Assembly (NCBI RefSeq): GCF_013044505.1
Contig: NZ_JABERD010000001.1
Location: 152,333 to 216,332 of the forward strand
Direction: 5' to 3'
DNA: 64,000 nucleotides
Origin: Streptomyces sp. S3(2020)
GTDB taxonomy: Bacteria; Actinomycetota; Actinomycetes; Streptomycetales; Streptomycetaceae
Position 1 is the stretch's first letter; each line of letters starts with the position of its first letter. The notes beneath the pieces are model-generated. The model was not told the DNA's origin, made no database searches, and was given only the letters and a program-made list of their open reading frames with translations. This document shows positions 1 through 7,741 of the stretch, in pieces. The position numbers were made by a program, and so were the translations under genes.

Positions 1-611
1 CGGCACTGGAGACCGGGCTCGGCGAACTCGGCGGCCTGGACATCGTCGTGGCCCAGGCCGGCATCGCCCCGCTGCGCGGCGAACCCAAGCTCCAGGCCTG
101 GTGCGACGCCATCGACGTCGACCTGATCGGCAGCATCAACGCCATCCAGATCTCCCTCCCGCATCTGCGCGAGGGCGCCTCCGTCATCGCCACCGGCTCC
201 ACCGCCGCCCTCATGGAACACGGCATCGTCGACACCCCCGGCTCCAACCCGGGCGGCTCCGGATACGCCTACGCCAAGCGCGCCCTGTCCGAGTACGTCC
301 ACGAACTCGCCCGCAACCTGGCCCCGTTGAAGCAGCGCGCCAACGTCGTCCACCCCACCAACGTGGACACCCGGATGCTCCAGAGCGAGCCGATGTACAA
401 GTCGTTCCGCCCCGACCTCGAACACCCCACCCGCGAGGACGCCGAGCCCGCGTTCGCCGTACAGCAGGCCATGCCGGTCCCCTACGTCGAACCGGTCGAC
501 ATCAGCAACGCCGTCCTCTTCCTCGCCTCCGACGAGGCCCGCTACATCACCGGTACCCAACTGCGCGTCGACGCCGGCGGTTACCTCAAGTGGTACGACT
601 GGCGCCGCTGA
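1..611 (+). CDS. SDR-family oxidoreductase, mycofactocin-coupled type (5' partial)
   Basis: The gene enters from the left edge; the reading frame is open from base 3 and gives about 202 visible residues. It is the C-terminal four fifths of a short-chain dehydrogenase: the strand-4 segment DIVVAQAGI, a Ser-containing ATGSTAAL strand, the catalytic Tyr-x3-Lys (YAYAK, codons 264-278) and the C-terminal YITGTQLRVDAGG. The HPTNVDTRML, FRPDLEHPTREDAEP and PYVEPVDISNAVLFLASDEARY stretches are typical of the SDR subfamily associated with mycofactocin, whose NAD stays bound and is recycled by the mycofactocin redox carrier. It probably oxidises an alcohol made by the downstream P450. It lies 49 bp upstream of the ferredoxin gene on the same strand. 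Mycofactocin dependence is inferred from sequence resemblance only. Confidence 0.85.
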   Translation, partial: ALETGLGELGGLDIVVAQAGIAPLRGEPKLQAWCDAIDVDLIGSINAIQISLPHLREGASVIATGSTAALMEHGIVDTPGSNPGGSGYAYAKRALSEYVHELARNLAPLKQRANVVHPTNVDTRMLQSEPMYKSFRPDLEHPTREDAEPAFAVQQAMPVPYVEPVDISNAVLFLASDEARYITGTQLRVDAGGYLKWYDWRR

Positions 612-660
612 GTGCCAGGGACAAGCGCCAGGGACAACGGAAACGACAGGGAGGCAAGCC

Positions 661-852
661 GTGAAGGTCCGCGTCGATCCGGAGCGCTGCCAGGGCCACA
701 CGCTCTGCTGGATGACCGCTCCGAAGGCGTTCCAGCTGGACGAGGTCGACGGCCACTCCTCGGCCGTCAGCGAGGACGTACCGGCCGATCAGGAAGAGGA
801 CGTGCGGGAAGCCGTGCACTCGTGCCCGGAACGGGCCGTCCAGATCTTCTGA
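661..852 (+). CDS. 3Fe-4S ferredoxin for the adjacent P450
   Basis: 63 residues starting at GTG 661, 5 bp after a GGGAGG-type ribosome site. The cluster ligands are Cys10-x2-His13-x2-Cys16 and Cys55-Pro56. With His replacing the second cysteine of a 4Fe-4S motif, this is the usual 3Fe-4S ferredoxin of actinobacterial P450 systems. It would pass electrons from a ferredoxin reductase (none is encoded here) to the P450 beginning 74 bp downstream. The last codons, Gln-Ile-Phe-stop, form the first copy of a 17-bp tandem repeat that fills the gap to the P450 gene. Confidence 0.93.
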   Translation: MKVRVDPERCQGHTLCWMTAPKAFQLDEVDGHSSAVSEDVPADQEEDVREAVHSCPERAVQIF

Positions 853-908
853 AGACCCAGATCTCCTGAGGACCCAGATCTCCTGAGGACCCAGATCTTC
901 TGAAAGAC
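841..908 (+). repeat. 17-bp tandem repeat, four copies, at the ferredoxin stop codon
   Basis: Four consecutive 17-bp units begin at 841, 858, 875 and 892. Units 2 and 3 are identical (CAGATCTCCTGAGGACC); units 1 and 4 carry CAGATCTTCTGA. Unit 1 is coding (Gln-Ile-Phe-stop of the ferredoxin), so the array looks like repeated slippage duplication of the gene's own 3' end. Each unit contains a TGA. The array ends 17 bp before the P450 start. Confidence 0.95.
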
Positions 909-925
909 AGGGAAGGGGAGGCTTC

Positions 926-2290
926 ATGAGCGAGGCCGCCGGCGGCGACGACCGCAAGAAACACCAGGTGCACTTCGACCGGCACACACCCGAGTACCGG
1001 CACCAGTTCGAGTCGATCACCCACGAGTTGCACACCAAGTGCCCCATCGCCTGGACCGACACCCACGGCGGCCACTGGGTCGCGAGCGGCAACCGCGAGG
1101 TCTTCGAACTGGCCCGGTCCGCCGAGTTCCTCTCCAACGACCATGACGTCAAGGGGGAGCGGCGCGGATACAAGGGCATCACCATCCCGCCACCGCCGCG
1201 CGCCGCCGAAGTCCAGGGCGGCTTCCTGGAGATGGACCCGCCGGAACAGCGCCACTACCGCCAGACCCTCAACCCCTACCTCTCCCCGGCGGCCGTGAGC
1301 CGCTGGATCCCACTCGTCGACGAGGTGGTGCGCGCCTGCCTCGACGACCGGACCGAGGACGGACGGATCGACTTCGTCGACGACCTCGCCAACGTCGTAC
1401 CGGCCGTCCTCACCATGGCGATGATGGGCCTTCCGCTCAAGGACTGGACCGTCTACAACGAACCGGCGCACGCCGGGGTCTACACCCCGCCCGACTCACC
1501 GGACATGGAGCGCGTCACCGAACTGGGCCGGAACATGGGCCTGTCGCTCTACACGGCGATCCAGGAGATCCGCAGCCACCCCAGGCCGGGCCTGGTGGAC
1601 GCCCTGGTGCGCGCCGACATCAACGGCAGGTCCCCGGACGACATGGAGCTGCTCGGGGTGCTGGCCCTCCTCATCGGCGGCGGTTTCGACACCACCACCG
1701 CCCTCACCGCGCACGCCCTGGAGTGGCTCGGCGAGAACCCCGGGGAGCGTGACCGGCTCAGCCGCGAACGGGACACCCTGCTGGACTCCGCGACCGAGGA
1801 GTTCCTGCGCTACTTCACGCCCGCGCCCGGCGACGGCCGCACGATCTCCGCCGACTGCGAGATCGCCGGCCAGCGCTTCGAGGAGGGCGAACGCCTCTGG
1901 CTGTCCTGGGCGATGGCCAACCGCGACCCGTCCGTCTTCCCCGACCCCGACCGCGTCGACCTCGAACGCAAGGGCAACCGGCACAGCAGCTTCGGTCTCG
2001 GCATCCACCGCTGCATCGGTTCCAACGTCGCCCGTACGGTGTTCAAACGCATGGTCACGGCCGTCCTGGACCGCATGCCCGACTACCGCTGCGACCCCGA
2101 CGCCACCGTGCACTACGAGACCATCGGCGTCATCCAGGGCATGCGCCACCTCCCGGCGACCTTCACCCCGGGCGAGCGCCTCGGCCCTCCGCTGGAGGAG
2201 ACCCTGGAGATCCTCCAGAAGGCCTGCGACGAACAGCGCCTCGCCGAGCCCGTCACCGTCCGCACGGGCCGGGCGAACATCAGCCGCTGA
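926..2290 (+). CDS. cytochrome P450
   Basis: 454 residues; ATG 926 follows GGAAGGGGAGG. Visible P450 landmarks are the I-helix oxygen-activation segment GGGFDTTTA (about residues 251-259), the K-helix ExxR in EEFLRY (about 290-295) and the heme-ligand loop SSFGLGIHRCIG with the thiolate Cys near residue 363. The protein is some 50 residues longer than a typical bacterial class I P450, with extra sequence at both ends. It has no membrane anchor or fused redox domain and so needs the ferredoxin encoded just upstream. Placed between an alcohol-oxidising SDR and an aldolase-like protein, it probably performs the first hydroxylation of a hydrophobic substrate. The substrate cannot be read from sequence. 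Confidence 0.96.
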   Translation: MSEAAGGDDRKKHQVHFDRHTPEYRHQFESITHELHTKCPIAWTDTHGGHWVASGNREVFELARSAEFLSNDHDVKGERRGYKGITIPPPPRAAEVQGGFLEMDPPEQRHYRQTLNPYLSPAAVSRWIPLVDEVVRACLDDRTEDGRIDFVDDLANVVPAVLTMAMMGLPLKDWTVYNEPAHAGVYTPPDSPDMERVTELGRNMGLSLYTAIQEIRSHPRPGLVDALVRADINGRSPDDMELLGVLALLIGGGFDTTTALTAHALEWLGENPGERDRLSRERDTLLDSATEEFLRYFTPAPGDGRTISADCEIAGQRFEEGERLWLSWAMANRDPSVFPDPDRVDLERKGNRHSSFGLGIHRCIGSNVARTVFKRMVTAVLDRMPDYRCDPDATVHYETIGVIQGMRHLPATFTPGERLGPPLEETLEILQKACDEQRLAEPVTVRTGRANISR

Positions 2291-2322
2291 GCCCGCCGCA
2301 CTCCGAGAGGAAGGACAACCCC

Positions 2323-3978
2323 GTGGCCGGACCCCCCGGACGCCCCCTGCCCCAACTCACCGACCAGAACGCGTTCTTCTGGACGTCGGGGGCGGACGGA
2401 CGGCTGCGGATCCAGGAGTGCGCCTCGTGCGCGTCCCTGATCCACCCGCCTCAACCCGTGTGCCGCCACTGCCGCGGCCACGACATGGGCGTACGGACCG
2501 TCTCCGGCCACGCGACCCTCATCGGCTTCACCGTCAACCACCGCTTCGGACTGCCCGGCCTCCCCGCCCCGTACGTCGTCGCCCAGGTCGCGCTGGAGGA
2601 GGACGACCGCGTCCGGCTCACCACCAACGCCGTCGGGTGCGACCCGGACGACCTGGTCCTGGGCATGCGCATGGAGGTCGTCTTCGAGCAGGCCGGACAG
2701 GGGCCCGCGGCGGTGTGGCTGCCGCTGTTCCGGCCCGCGGCCGAACAGGGCGCACCGGCACCGCTGCCCGAGGACGAAGTCGCTCCGCCCGTACGCCCGA
2801 TGGCCGCCACCGAGAAGTTCGAGGACAAGGTCGCGCTCACCGGTGTCGGCAGCTCCCGGCTCGGCCGCCGACTCCTGGTCCCGCCGCTCTCCCTCACCGT
2901 CGAGGCCTGCGAACAGGCGGTCGCCGACGCCGGTCTGACCTTCGACGACATCGACGGCCTGGCCACCTACCCCGGAGCCGGCCCCTTCGGCGGCTTCGCC
3001 GAGGGCGGCGTCACCGCCCTGGAGTCCGCCCTCGGGATCCGCCCCACCTGGCACAACGGCGGCGGCGAGACCTTCGGTCCCGGCGGCTCCCTCATCTCCG
3101 CGATGCTGGCCGTGGCCGGCGGACTGGCCCGGCACGTGCTGTGCTTCCGGACCCTGTGGGAGGCGTCCTACGGCGAACTGGTCAAGCAGGGCCGCATCCA
3201 GCCGCCGAGCAGCCCCGACGCCGGCTGGCTCAAGCCCTTCGGCGCGACCTCCGCCGCCCACACCCTGGCCCAGAACGCCGGGCGCCACTTCCACAAGTAC
3301 GGCACCACCCGCGAGACCCTCGGCTGGATCGCCCTCAACCAGCGCGCCAACGCCGGCCTCCACCCCACCGCCGTCTACCGCGACCCGATGACCATGGACG
3401 ACTACCTGCAAGCCCGCCCCATCACCACCCCGTTCGGGCTCTACGACTGCGACGTCCCCTGCGACGGAGCGGTGGCCGTGATCGTCTCCCACGTCGACAC
3501 CGCCCGGGACCTGGCCCAACCACCCGTGCTCGTCGAGGCGGTGGGCACCCGGATCACCGAGCGCCTCGAATGGGACCAGAGCACCCTCACCCACGAACCC
3601 CAGGTCATCGGCCAGTCGGCCCATCTGTGGACCCGCACCTCGCTGCGCCCCGACGACGTCGACGTGGCCGAACTCTACGACGGCTTCACCTTCAACTGCC
3701 TCTCCTGGATAGAGGCGTTGGGCTTCTGCGGCATCGGCGAGGCGAAGGACTTCCTGGACGGAGGGAAGAACATCGCCCGCGACGGCGTACTGCCCCTGAA
3801 CACCCACGGCGGCCAGCTCTCCCACGGACGCACCCACGGCATGGGCCTCGTCCAGGAGGCCATCGTCCAACTGCGCGGCACCGCGGGCCCCCGCCAGGTG
3901 CCCGGCGCGCGCGTCGCCGTGGTCAGCTCCGGAGGGCTCACGCCCAGCGGAGTCCTTCTCCTCAGGACGGACACGTGA
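2323..3978 (+). CDS. DUF35 (OB-fold/zinc ribbon)-Ltp thiolase-fold fusion, probable retro-aldolase
   Basis: 551 residues from GTG 2323, after GAGAGGAAGGA. Residues about 15-140 form a DUF35 module: a rubredoxin-like zinc ribbon (Cys33, Cys36, Cys47, Cys50) followed by an OB fold. From about residue 164 a thiolase-fold lipid-transfer-protein domain runs to the end, with GGQLSHGRTHGMG near the C-terminus. Where true thiolases carry the nucleophilic Cys, this protein reads TFGPGGSLISAML, with no Cys. In steroid side-chain degradation the Ltp2 aldolase works only with a separate DUF35 domain, and Ltp2 also lacks the thiolase Cys. By analogy this single chain would cleave a beta-hydroxyacyl thioester by retro-aldol chemistry. 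Annotators usually call such proteins OB-fold protein or acetyl-CoA acetyltransferase; the aldolase role is inferred. Confidence 0.85.
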   Translation: MAGPPGRPLPQLTDQNAFFWTSGADGRLRIQECASCASLIHPPQPVCRHCRGHDMGVRTVSGHATLIGFTVNHRFGLPGLPAPYVVAQVALEEDDRVRLTTNAVGCDPDDLVLGMRMEVVFEQAGQGPAAVWLPLFRPAAEQGAPAPLPEDEVAPPVRPMAATEKFEDKVALTGVGSSRLGRRLLVPPLSLTVEACEQAVADAGLTFDDIDGLATYPGAGPFGGFAEGGVTALESALGIRPTWHNGGGETFGPGGSLISAMLAVAGGLARHVLCFRTLWEASYGELVKQGRIQPPSSPDAGWLKPFGATSAAHTLAQNAGRHFHKYGTTRETLGWIALNQRANAGLHPTAVYRDPMTMDDYLQARPITTPFGLYDCDVPCDGAVAVIVSHVDTARDLAQPPVLVEAVGTRITERLEWDQSTLTHEPQVIGQSAHLWTRTSLRPDDVDVAELYDGFTFNCLSWIEALGFCGIGEAKDFLDGGKNIARDGVLPLNTHGGQLSHGRTHGMGLVQEAIVQLRGTAGPRQVPGARVAVVSSGGLTPSGVLLLRTDT

Positions 3979-4003
3979 ACCACAGGACGGATACGTGAAT
4001 CAC
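3964..4003 (+). repeat. 20-bp tandem duplication spanning a stop/start junction
   Basis: Two adjacent 20-bp copies (3964-3983 and 3984-4003) differ at two positions (C to T). Copy 1 contains the GTGA in which the TGA stop of the DUF35-Ltp gene lies; copy 2 contains the GTGA in which the GTG (3995) starts the hydrolase. The parent junction was probably a 4-bp GTGA stop/start overlap that the duplication pulled 20 bp apart. Confidence 0.93.
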
Positions 4004-4894
4004 AGCGCCATCGACATCGACGGCACCCCCCTGTCGTACCGCGCGAGTTGGGCCCCGCGGCCGCGCGCCGTCGTCCTCGCCCTGCACGGCGGCGGCACCG
4101 ACTCCGCGTACTTCGACTGCCCGGGCCGGCCCCGGCTGTCCCTGATCCGGACCGGTCAGGCACTCGGCTTCACGGTGATCGCCCTCGACCGGCCGGGCTA
4201 CGGCGCCTCGCACGCCCACCAGGAGAAGGTGACCGACCCGGTCCACCGCGTCGAGCTGGCCTACGCGGCCCTCGACCGGCTGCTCGCCTCCCGCCCGCAC
4301 GGCGCGGGAGTGTTCCTCATGGCGCACTCGGCGGGCAGCGAACTGGCCATCCGCATGGCGGCCGAGGAACGCGGGCGCGCCCTGCTGGGCCTGGAGGTCG
4401 CCGGAACCGGCCAGGAGCACCACCCGCGCTTCACCGCACGCTGGACCGAGCACGGGCAGCTGGGCATCCGCCGGCCCGCGCGCAGCCGGATGCGCGATCT
4501 GCTGTGGGGACCGGCCCACCTCTATCCGCCCGACGTCTTCGGCGGCACCGCCATCGGCGCGCCCTCGCCCGCCTATGAGGCCCAAGCACGCGACTGGGTG
4601 CGGGAGTTCCCCGAACTGGCCGCCCGGGTGCGGGTCCCCGTGCACTACACCCTCGGCGACCACGAGGCGGTGTGGAGTCCCGGTGAGCGGGCGCTGAAGG
4701 ACTTCGCCTCGGTGTTCACTTCCTCACCTCGCGTCAGGGTTCACGAACAACCCGACAGTGGCCACAATCTGAGCCTGGGTCACTCGGCCCGGGCTTACCA
4801 CCTCGGAGTCCTGTCGTTCGTCGAGGAGTGCGCGGTGTTCCACGAGAACGCGCGCCCCGAGGACGTCGACTCCTCGCAGGGAAGGGCGGGTTGA
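3995..4894 (+). CDS. alpha/beta hydrolase
   Basis: 299 residues. GTG 3995 is chosen because the frame opens there just after the upstream stop; an earlier GTG at 3975 leads only to a 7-codon frame. The fold signature is clear: LALHGGGTDS as the oxyanion strand, AHSAGSE as the nucleophile elbow (Ser near residue 112, with Ala in place of the first Gly), a LGDHEAVW acid region, and SGHNLSLG carrying the catalytic His near residue 252. No signal peptide, so it is cytosolic. In this operon a thioesterase, ester or C-C hydrolase role on a degradation intermediate is plausible. The DoxX-like gene begins 5 bp after its stop. Confidence 0.85.
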   Translation: MNHSAIDIDGTPLSYRASWAPRPRAVVLALHGGGTDSAYFDCPGRPRLSLIRTGQALGFTVIALDRPGYGASHAHQEKVTDPVHRVELAYAALDRLLASRPHGAGVFLMAHSAGSELAIRMAAEERGRALLGLEVAGTGQEHHPRFTARWTEHGQLGIRRPARSRMRDLLWGPAHLYPPDVFGGTAIGAPSPAYEAQARDWVREFPELAARVRVPVHYTLGDHEAVWSPGERALKDFASVFTSSPRVRVHEQPDSGHNLSLGHSARAYHLGVLSFVEECAVFHENARPEDVDSSQGRAG

Positions 4895-4899
4895 GTGCC

Positions 4900-5403
4900 A
4901 TGGACGACTTCGCGCTGCTGCTGATACGGCTGGTCCTGGGCGTCGTGATGATCGCGCACGGCCTCAACCACTGGCGCGGCGGCGGCCGTATCGAGGGCAC
5001 CGCCCGCTGGTTCACCGGCCTGGGCCTGCGCAACGGCACCCTCCAGGCCTGGATGAGCGTCGTCACCGAGATCGGCGCCGGGGCCTTCCTGGTGCTCGGT
5101 TTGTTCACCCCGCTGGCCTGTGCGGCCGTCGTCTCGGTGATGCTCGTCGCGGGTCTGCTCGCCCACCGCCGCAACGGCTTCTTCGTCTTCAAGGAGGGCT
5201 ACGAGTACGTCCTCACCCTCGCCGTCGTCGCCCTGGCACTGGCCGTACTGGGACCGGGCCGGGTGTCCGTGGACGAGGCGAGCGGCATCGACGTCACCGG
5301 CTGGGCGGGCGGCGCCCTCGCCCTGGGCGTCGCCGTGGCGGCCACGGCCGGGCTGCTCGCCGTGTTCTGGCGCCCCGCACCCCCCGAACAGGAGGCAAGC
5401 TGA
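4900..5403 (+). CDS. DoxX-family membrane protein
   Basis: 167 residues from ATG 4900; a longer frame from 4828 would overlap the hydrolase and lacks a ribosome site, whereas GGAAGGGCGGG precedes 4900. Four hydrophobic segments (about residues 5-22, 50-75, 75-95, 105-125) and the N-terminal LIRLVLGVVMIAHGLNHW match the DoxX family, with a further hydrophobic stretch near residues 140-158. DoxX proteins are small inner-membrane proteins tied to respiration or redox stress, often with unknown partners. The stop overlaps the next start in TGATG (5401-5405), implying translational coupling to the dehydrogenase gene. Confidence 0.82.
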   Translation: MDDFALLLIRLVLGVVMIAHGLNHWRGGGRIEGTARWFTGLGLRNGTLQAWMSVVTEIGAGAFLVLGLFTPLACAAVVSVMLVAGLLAHRRNGFFVFKEGYEYVLTLAVVALALAVLGPGRVSVDEASGIDVTGWAGGALALGVAVAATAGLLAVFWRPAPPEQEAS

Positions 5404-6221
5404 TGCGAGTCGGTTTCATCGGGCTGGGCAGCCAGGGCGCGCCCATGGCCCGCAGGATCGTGGCCGCCGGGTTCGAGACGACGCTCTGGGCACGCCGCCC
5501 CGCCACCCTGCTCCCCTTCGAGGACACCTCGGCGAAGCGTGCCGGGTCCCCCGCCGAACTGGCGTCGGTCAGCGACCTGGTCTGTGTGTGCGTCGTGGAC
5601 GACGCCGACGTGGAGGAGGTCCTCACCGGAGGGTCCGGCGTCCTGTCGGGCCTGCGCCGGGGCGGGGTGGTCGCGGTGCACAGCACCGTCCACCCCGACA
5701 CCTGCCGCCGCCTCGCCGACGTGGCCCGCACCCACGGGGTCACCCTCATCGACGCGCCCGTCAGCGGCGGCGGACCGGCCGCGGCGGAGGGCAGGTTGGT
5801 GGTGATGGCCGGGGGAGAGCAGGGCACCGTCGCCTACTGCCGCCCGGTCTTCGAGACCTACGGCGACCCGGTCGTCCACATGGGCCCGCTGGGGGCCGGC
5901 CAGGTGGCCAAGCTCCTGAACAACGTCCTGTTCACCGCCCACCTCGCCACCGCCGCGAGCACTCTCGCCCTCGGCCGGGACCTGGCCGTCGACCCCGCCG
6001 CCCTGGCCCGTGTCATCTCCCACGGCAGCGGCAGGAGCTTCGCCCTGGACCGGGTCACCGCCGCGGGCGGCACCCTCGACCGGCTGGCCGCCCACGCCGG
6101 ACCGCTGCTGCGCAAGGACGTCCGCCTGCTCACGGACGTCGCCACGACCGCGGACGCGGCCACGGGCGTCGTCACCTCGACCGCGCGGGAGGCGCTGGCG
6201 CTGATGGACCAGATGCGCTGA
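5403..6221 (+). CDS. NAD(P)-dependent oxidoreductase, 3-hydroxyisobutyrate dehydrogenase family
   Basis: 272 residues. The N-terminus FIGLGSQGAPMARRI is the GxGxxGxxM dinucleotide fold of beta-hydroxyacid dehydrogenases. DAPVSGGGPAAAEG (about residues 118-131) is the substrate-binding signature, and Lys170 in AKLLNNVL is the family's catalytic lysine. These enzymes oxidise or reduce 3-hydroxy acids. After the P450, SDR and aldolase-like genes, a hydroxyacid from side-chain breakdown is a reasonable substrate. This is the last gene of the operon: 84 bp without a gene follow, then an unrelated small gene. Confidence 0.88.
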   Translation: MRVGFIGLGSQGAPMARRIVAAGFETTLWARRPATLLPFEDTSAKRAGSPAELASVSDLVCVCVVDDADVEEVLTGGSGVLSGLRRGGVVAVHSTVHPDTCRRLADVARTHGVTLIDAPVSGGGPAAAEGRLVVMAGGEQGTVAYCRPVFETYGDPVVHMGPLGAGQVAKLLNNVLFTAHLATAASTLALGRDLAVDPAALARVISHGSGRSFALDRVTAAGGTLDRLAAHAGPLLRKDVRLLTDVATTADAATGVVTSTAREALALMDQMR

Positions 6222-6305
6222 GCCGCGAAACCCGGTGGTGAGCGTCTCGCCGCCCCCGGTAGGGTCACCGCGTTCCGACCCACCCCGCACGGAGAGCGAC
6301 TCCCC

Positions 6306-6659
6306 ATGACCGGCCCCCGACCGACGACGACCCTCTGGCGCCCCACCGGCCCCGTCGAGCTGGACCTGGTCCGCGAGCTGAACTGGCGCGCCTGGCCGCC
6401 CCGGCAGCCCGAGCAGCCGATCTTCTACCCCGTCCTGAACGAGGACTACGCCGTGAAGATCGCCCGGGACTGGAACGTCAAGCACGACGGCGCCGGCTTC
6501 GTGACCCGCTTCGAGGTCGACTCGGAGTTCCTGCGTCGCTACCCCGTCCAGCAGGCGGGCGGCGAGACGATCCTGGAGCTGTGGGTGCCGGCCGAGGAAC
6601 TCGACGAGTTCAACGCGCACATCGTCGGCGAGATCGAGATCGTCCACGAGTTCCGTTGA
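6306..6659 (+). CDS. small conserved protein, sometimes labelled ADP-ribosylation/crystallin J1-like
   Basis: 117 residues, ATG 6306 preceded by CGGAGAG. Features: TLWRPTGPVELDLV at the N-terminus, PEQPIFYPVLNEDYAVKIAR in the middle (about residues 37-56), and a C-terminal LWVPAEELDEFNAHIVGEI. The protein is soluble and acidic, without a membrane segment. From memory, similar proteins in Streptomyces genomes carry the label ADP-ribosylation/crystallin J1; it lacks the ADP-ribosylglycohydrolase catalytic domain, so that name says little about function. It stands alone, convergent with the PucR-type gene 12 bp away. Confidence 0.75.
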   Translation: MTGPRPTTTLWRPTGPVELDLVRELNWRAWPPRQPEQPIFYPVLNEDYAVKIARDWNVKHDGAGFVTRFEVDSEFLRRYPVQQAGGETILELWVPAEELDEFNAHIVGEIEIVHEFR

Positions 6660-6671
6660 CGGTGACCGCGC

Positions 6672-7658
6672 CTACGAGCGGGCCAAGTGGCGCATCGTCA
6701 GGGCCAGTTGCAGGCGGAACCGGTCCTGAGGGGTGCGCACCGGCCAGCCCAGCAGATGCTCGGCGTGCGCCAGCCGGTCCTGGAGCGTGGAGTGGTGCAC
6801 GTTGATCTCCGCGGCGGCCGCCCGCAGACTCGCCGTCGACGCGACGGCGTGCAGCGTGGCCAGGAGCCACGGTGTCGCCGCGGCCGCCGACTCCAACGCG
6901 AGGACGTCGGGCGGGGGTTCGGCCCCCGGTACGACGAGACCGGCGAGGAGAGCCGTGCCGCCCAGCTCGTCGGCGTACACCACACGCTGACCGGGATCCT
7001 GTGCGGTGCCCTCCGCGGTGAACCGCAGCGCGGTGCGCGCCGCGGCCCAGGACTGCGGCAGGTCGAGCACGGGCACGGCGGGGCCCACACCCAGACGGCC
7101 GCCGGGAAGTTCCGCGGCGCGCTGCTCGGGGACGATCCGGGGCAGACCGTCGGCGGCGGCCACGGCGCGCGCGGGCGCCGCCGGGTCGAGGCCCAGCCGC
7201 CGCGCCGCGTGCAGCCGGGCCGCCTCCGGGGCCGTGGCGTCCAGCAGTGTCTCCACCAGGGCCGGATCCTCGACCGGGGCCCGGCCGCGGGTGCGGTCGA
7301 GGACGAGCCGCACGGCACCGGCGGCCCGTTCCAGGATCACGGCGTCCACCACGCTCGGCTCCGCCGCCCGCTCCAGCCACAGCGCGGGCACCCCGCCGGG
7401 CGTCAGCGCCGCCGACGGCCAGGCCGGATCCGGTGGCAGATCCGAGTCGCGGCGCGCACCGTCCGCCGTCACCCGCACCTGCACCCGCCGGTCCGCGTCG
7501 ACCAGCCGCGCGGGCACCCCGGCCAGTACCGCGGCCCCGCGCACCAGTGCCTCCAGACCGGCCCGTGACTCGGCCAGCCGGTCGAAGTAGGCGATCACCT
7601 GGACGGCGGCACCGGCGTCCGGGTCCAGCGCGGTCAGGCGCCCGGCCAGCTCTTTCAT
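6672..7658 (-). CDS. PucR-type helix-turn-helix regulator
   Basis: 328 residues from ATG 7658 (MKELAGRL); an in-frame ATG at 7676 would add six residues. The C-terminal 60 residues hold the PucR winged-helix module: SLRAAAAEINVHHSTLQDRL as the HTH, then LGWPVRTPQDRFRLQLAL. The central part resembles the GGDEF-like region of the CdaR/PucR family. Regulators of this type usually control adjacent catabolic genes in response to a small ligand. The esterase gene on the same strand ends 65 bp upstream and starts the pair, so it may be the target. No clear SD was found for either start. Confidence 0.85.
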   Translation of the reverse strand: MKELAGRLTALDPDAGAAVQVIAYFDRLAESRAGLEALVRGAAVLAGVPARLVDADRRVQVRVTADGARRDSDLPPDPAWPSAALTPGGVPALWLERAAEPSVVDAVILERAAGAVRLVLDRTRGRAPVEDPALVETLLDATAPEAARLHAARRLGLDPAAPARAVAAADGLPRIVPEQRAAELPGGRLGVGPAVPVLDLPQSWAAARTALRFTAEGTAQDPGQRVVYADELGGTALLAGLVVPGAEPPPDVLALESAAAATPWLLATLHAVASTASLRAAAAEINVHHSTLQDRLAHAEHLLGWPVRTPQDRFRLQLALTMRHLARS

Positions 7659-7741
7659 GGGTCCATGGTGCGGCATGCGGTGCCCGGCCGGGAGCCCCGC
7701 GGCTCACTCCGGGCACCACCCGGTGTCCGGGCGCCGCACGC

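Noticed and set aside
841..908. CRISPR-like array
   Set aside because: The 17-bp units are contiguous with no spacers; it is a simple tandem repeat.
2323..3978. Annotation as acetyl-CoA acetyltransferase
   Set aside because: The nucleophilic Cys of thiolases is not present in the expected segment, and the fused DUF35 points to aldolase chemistry.
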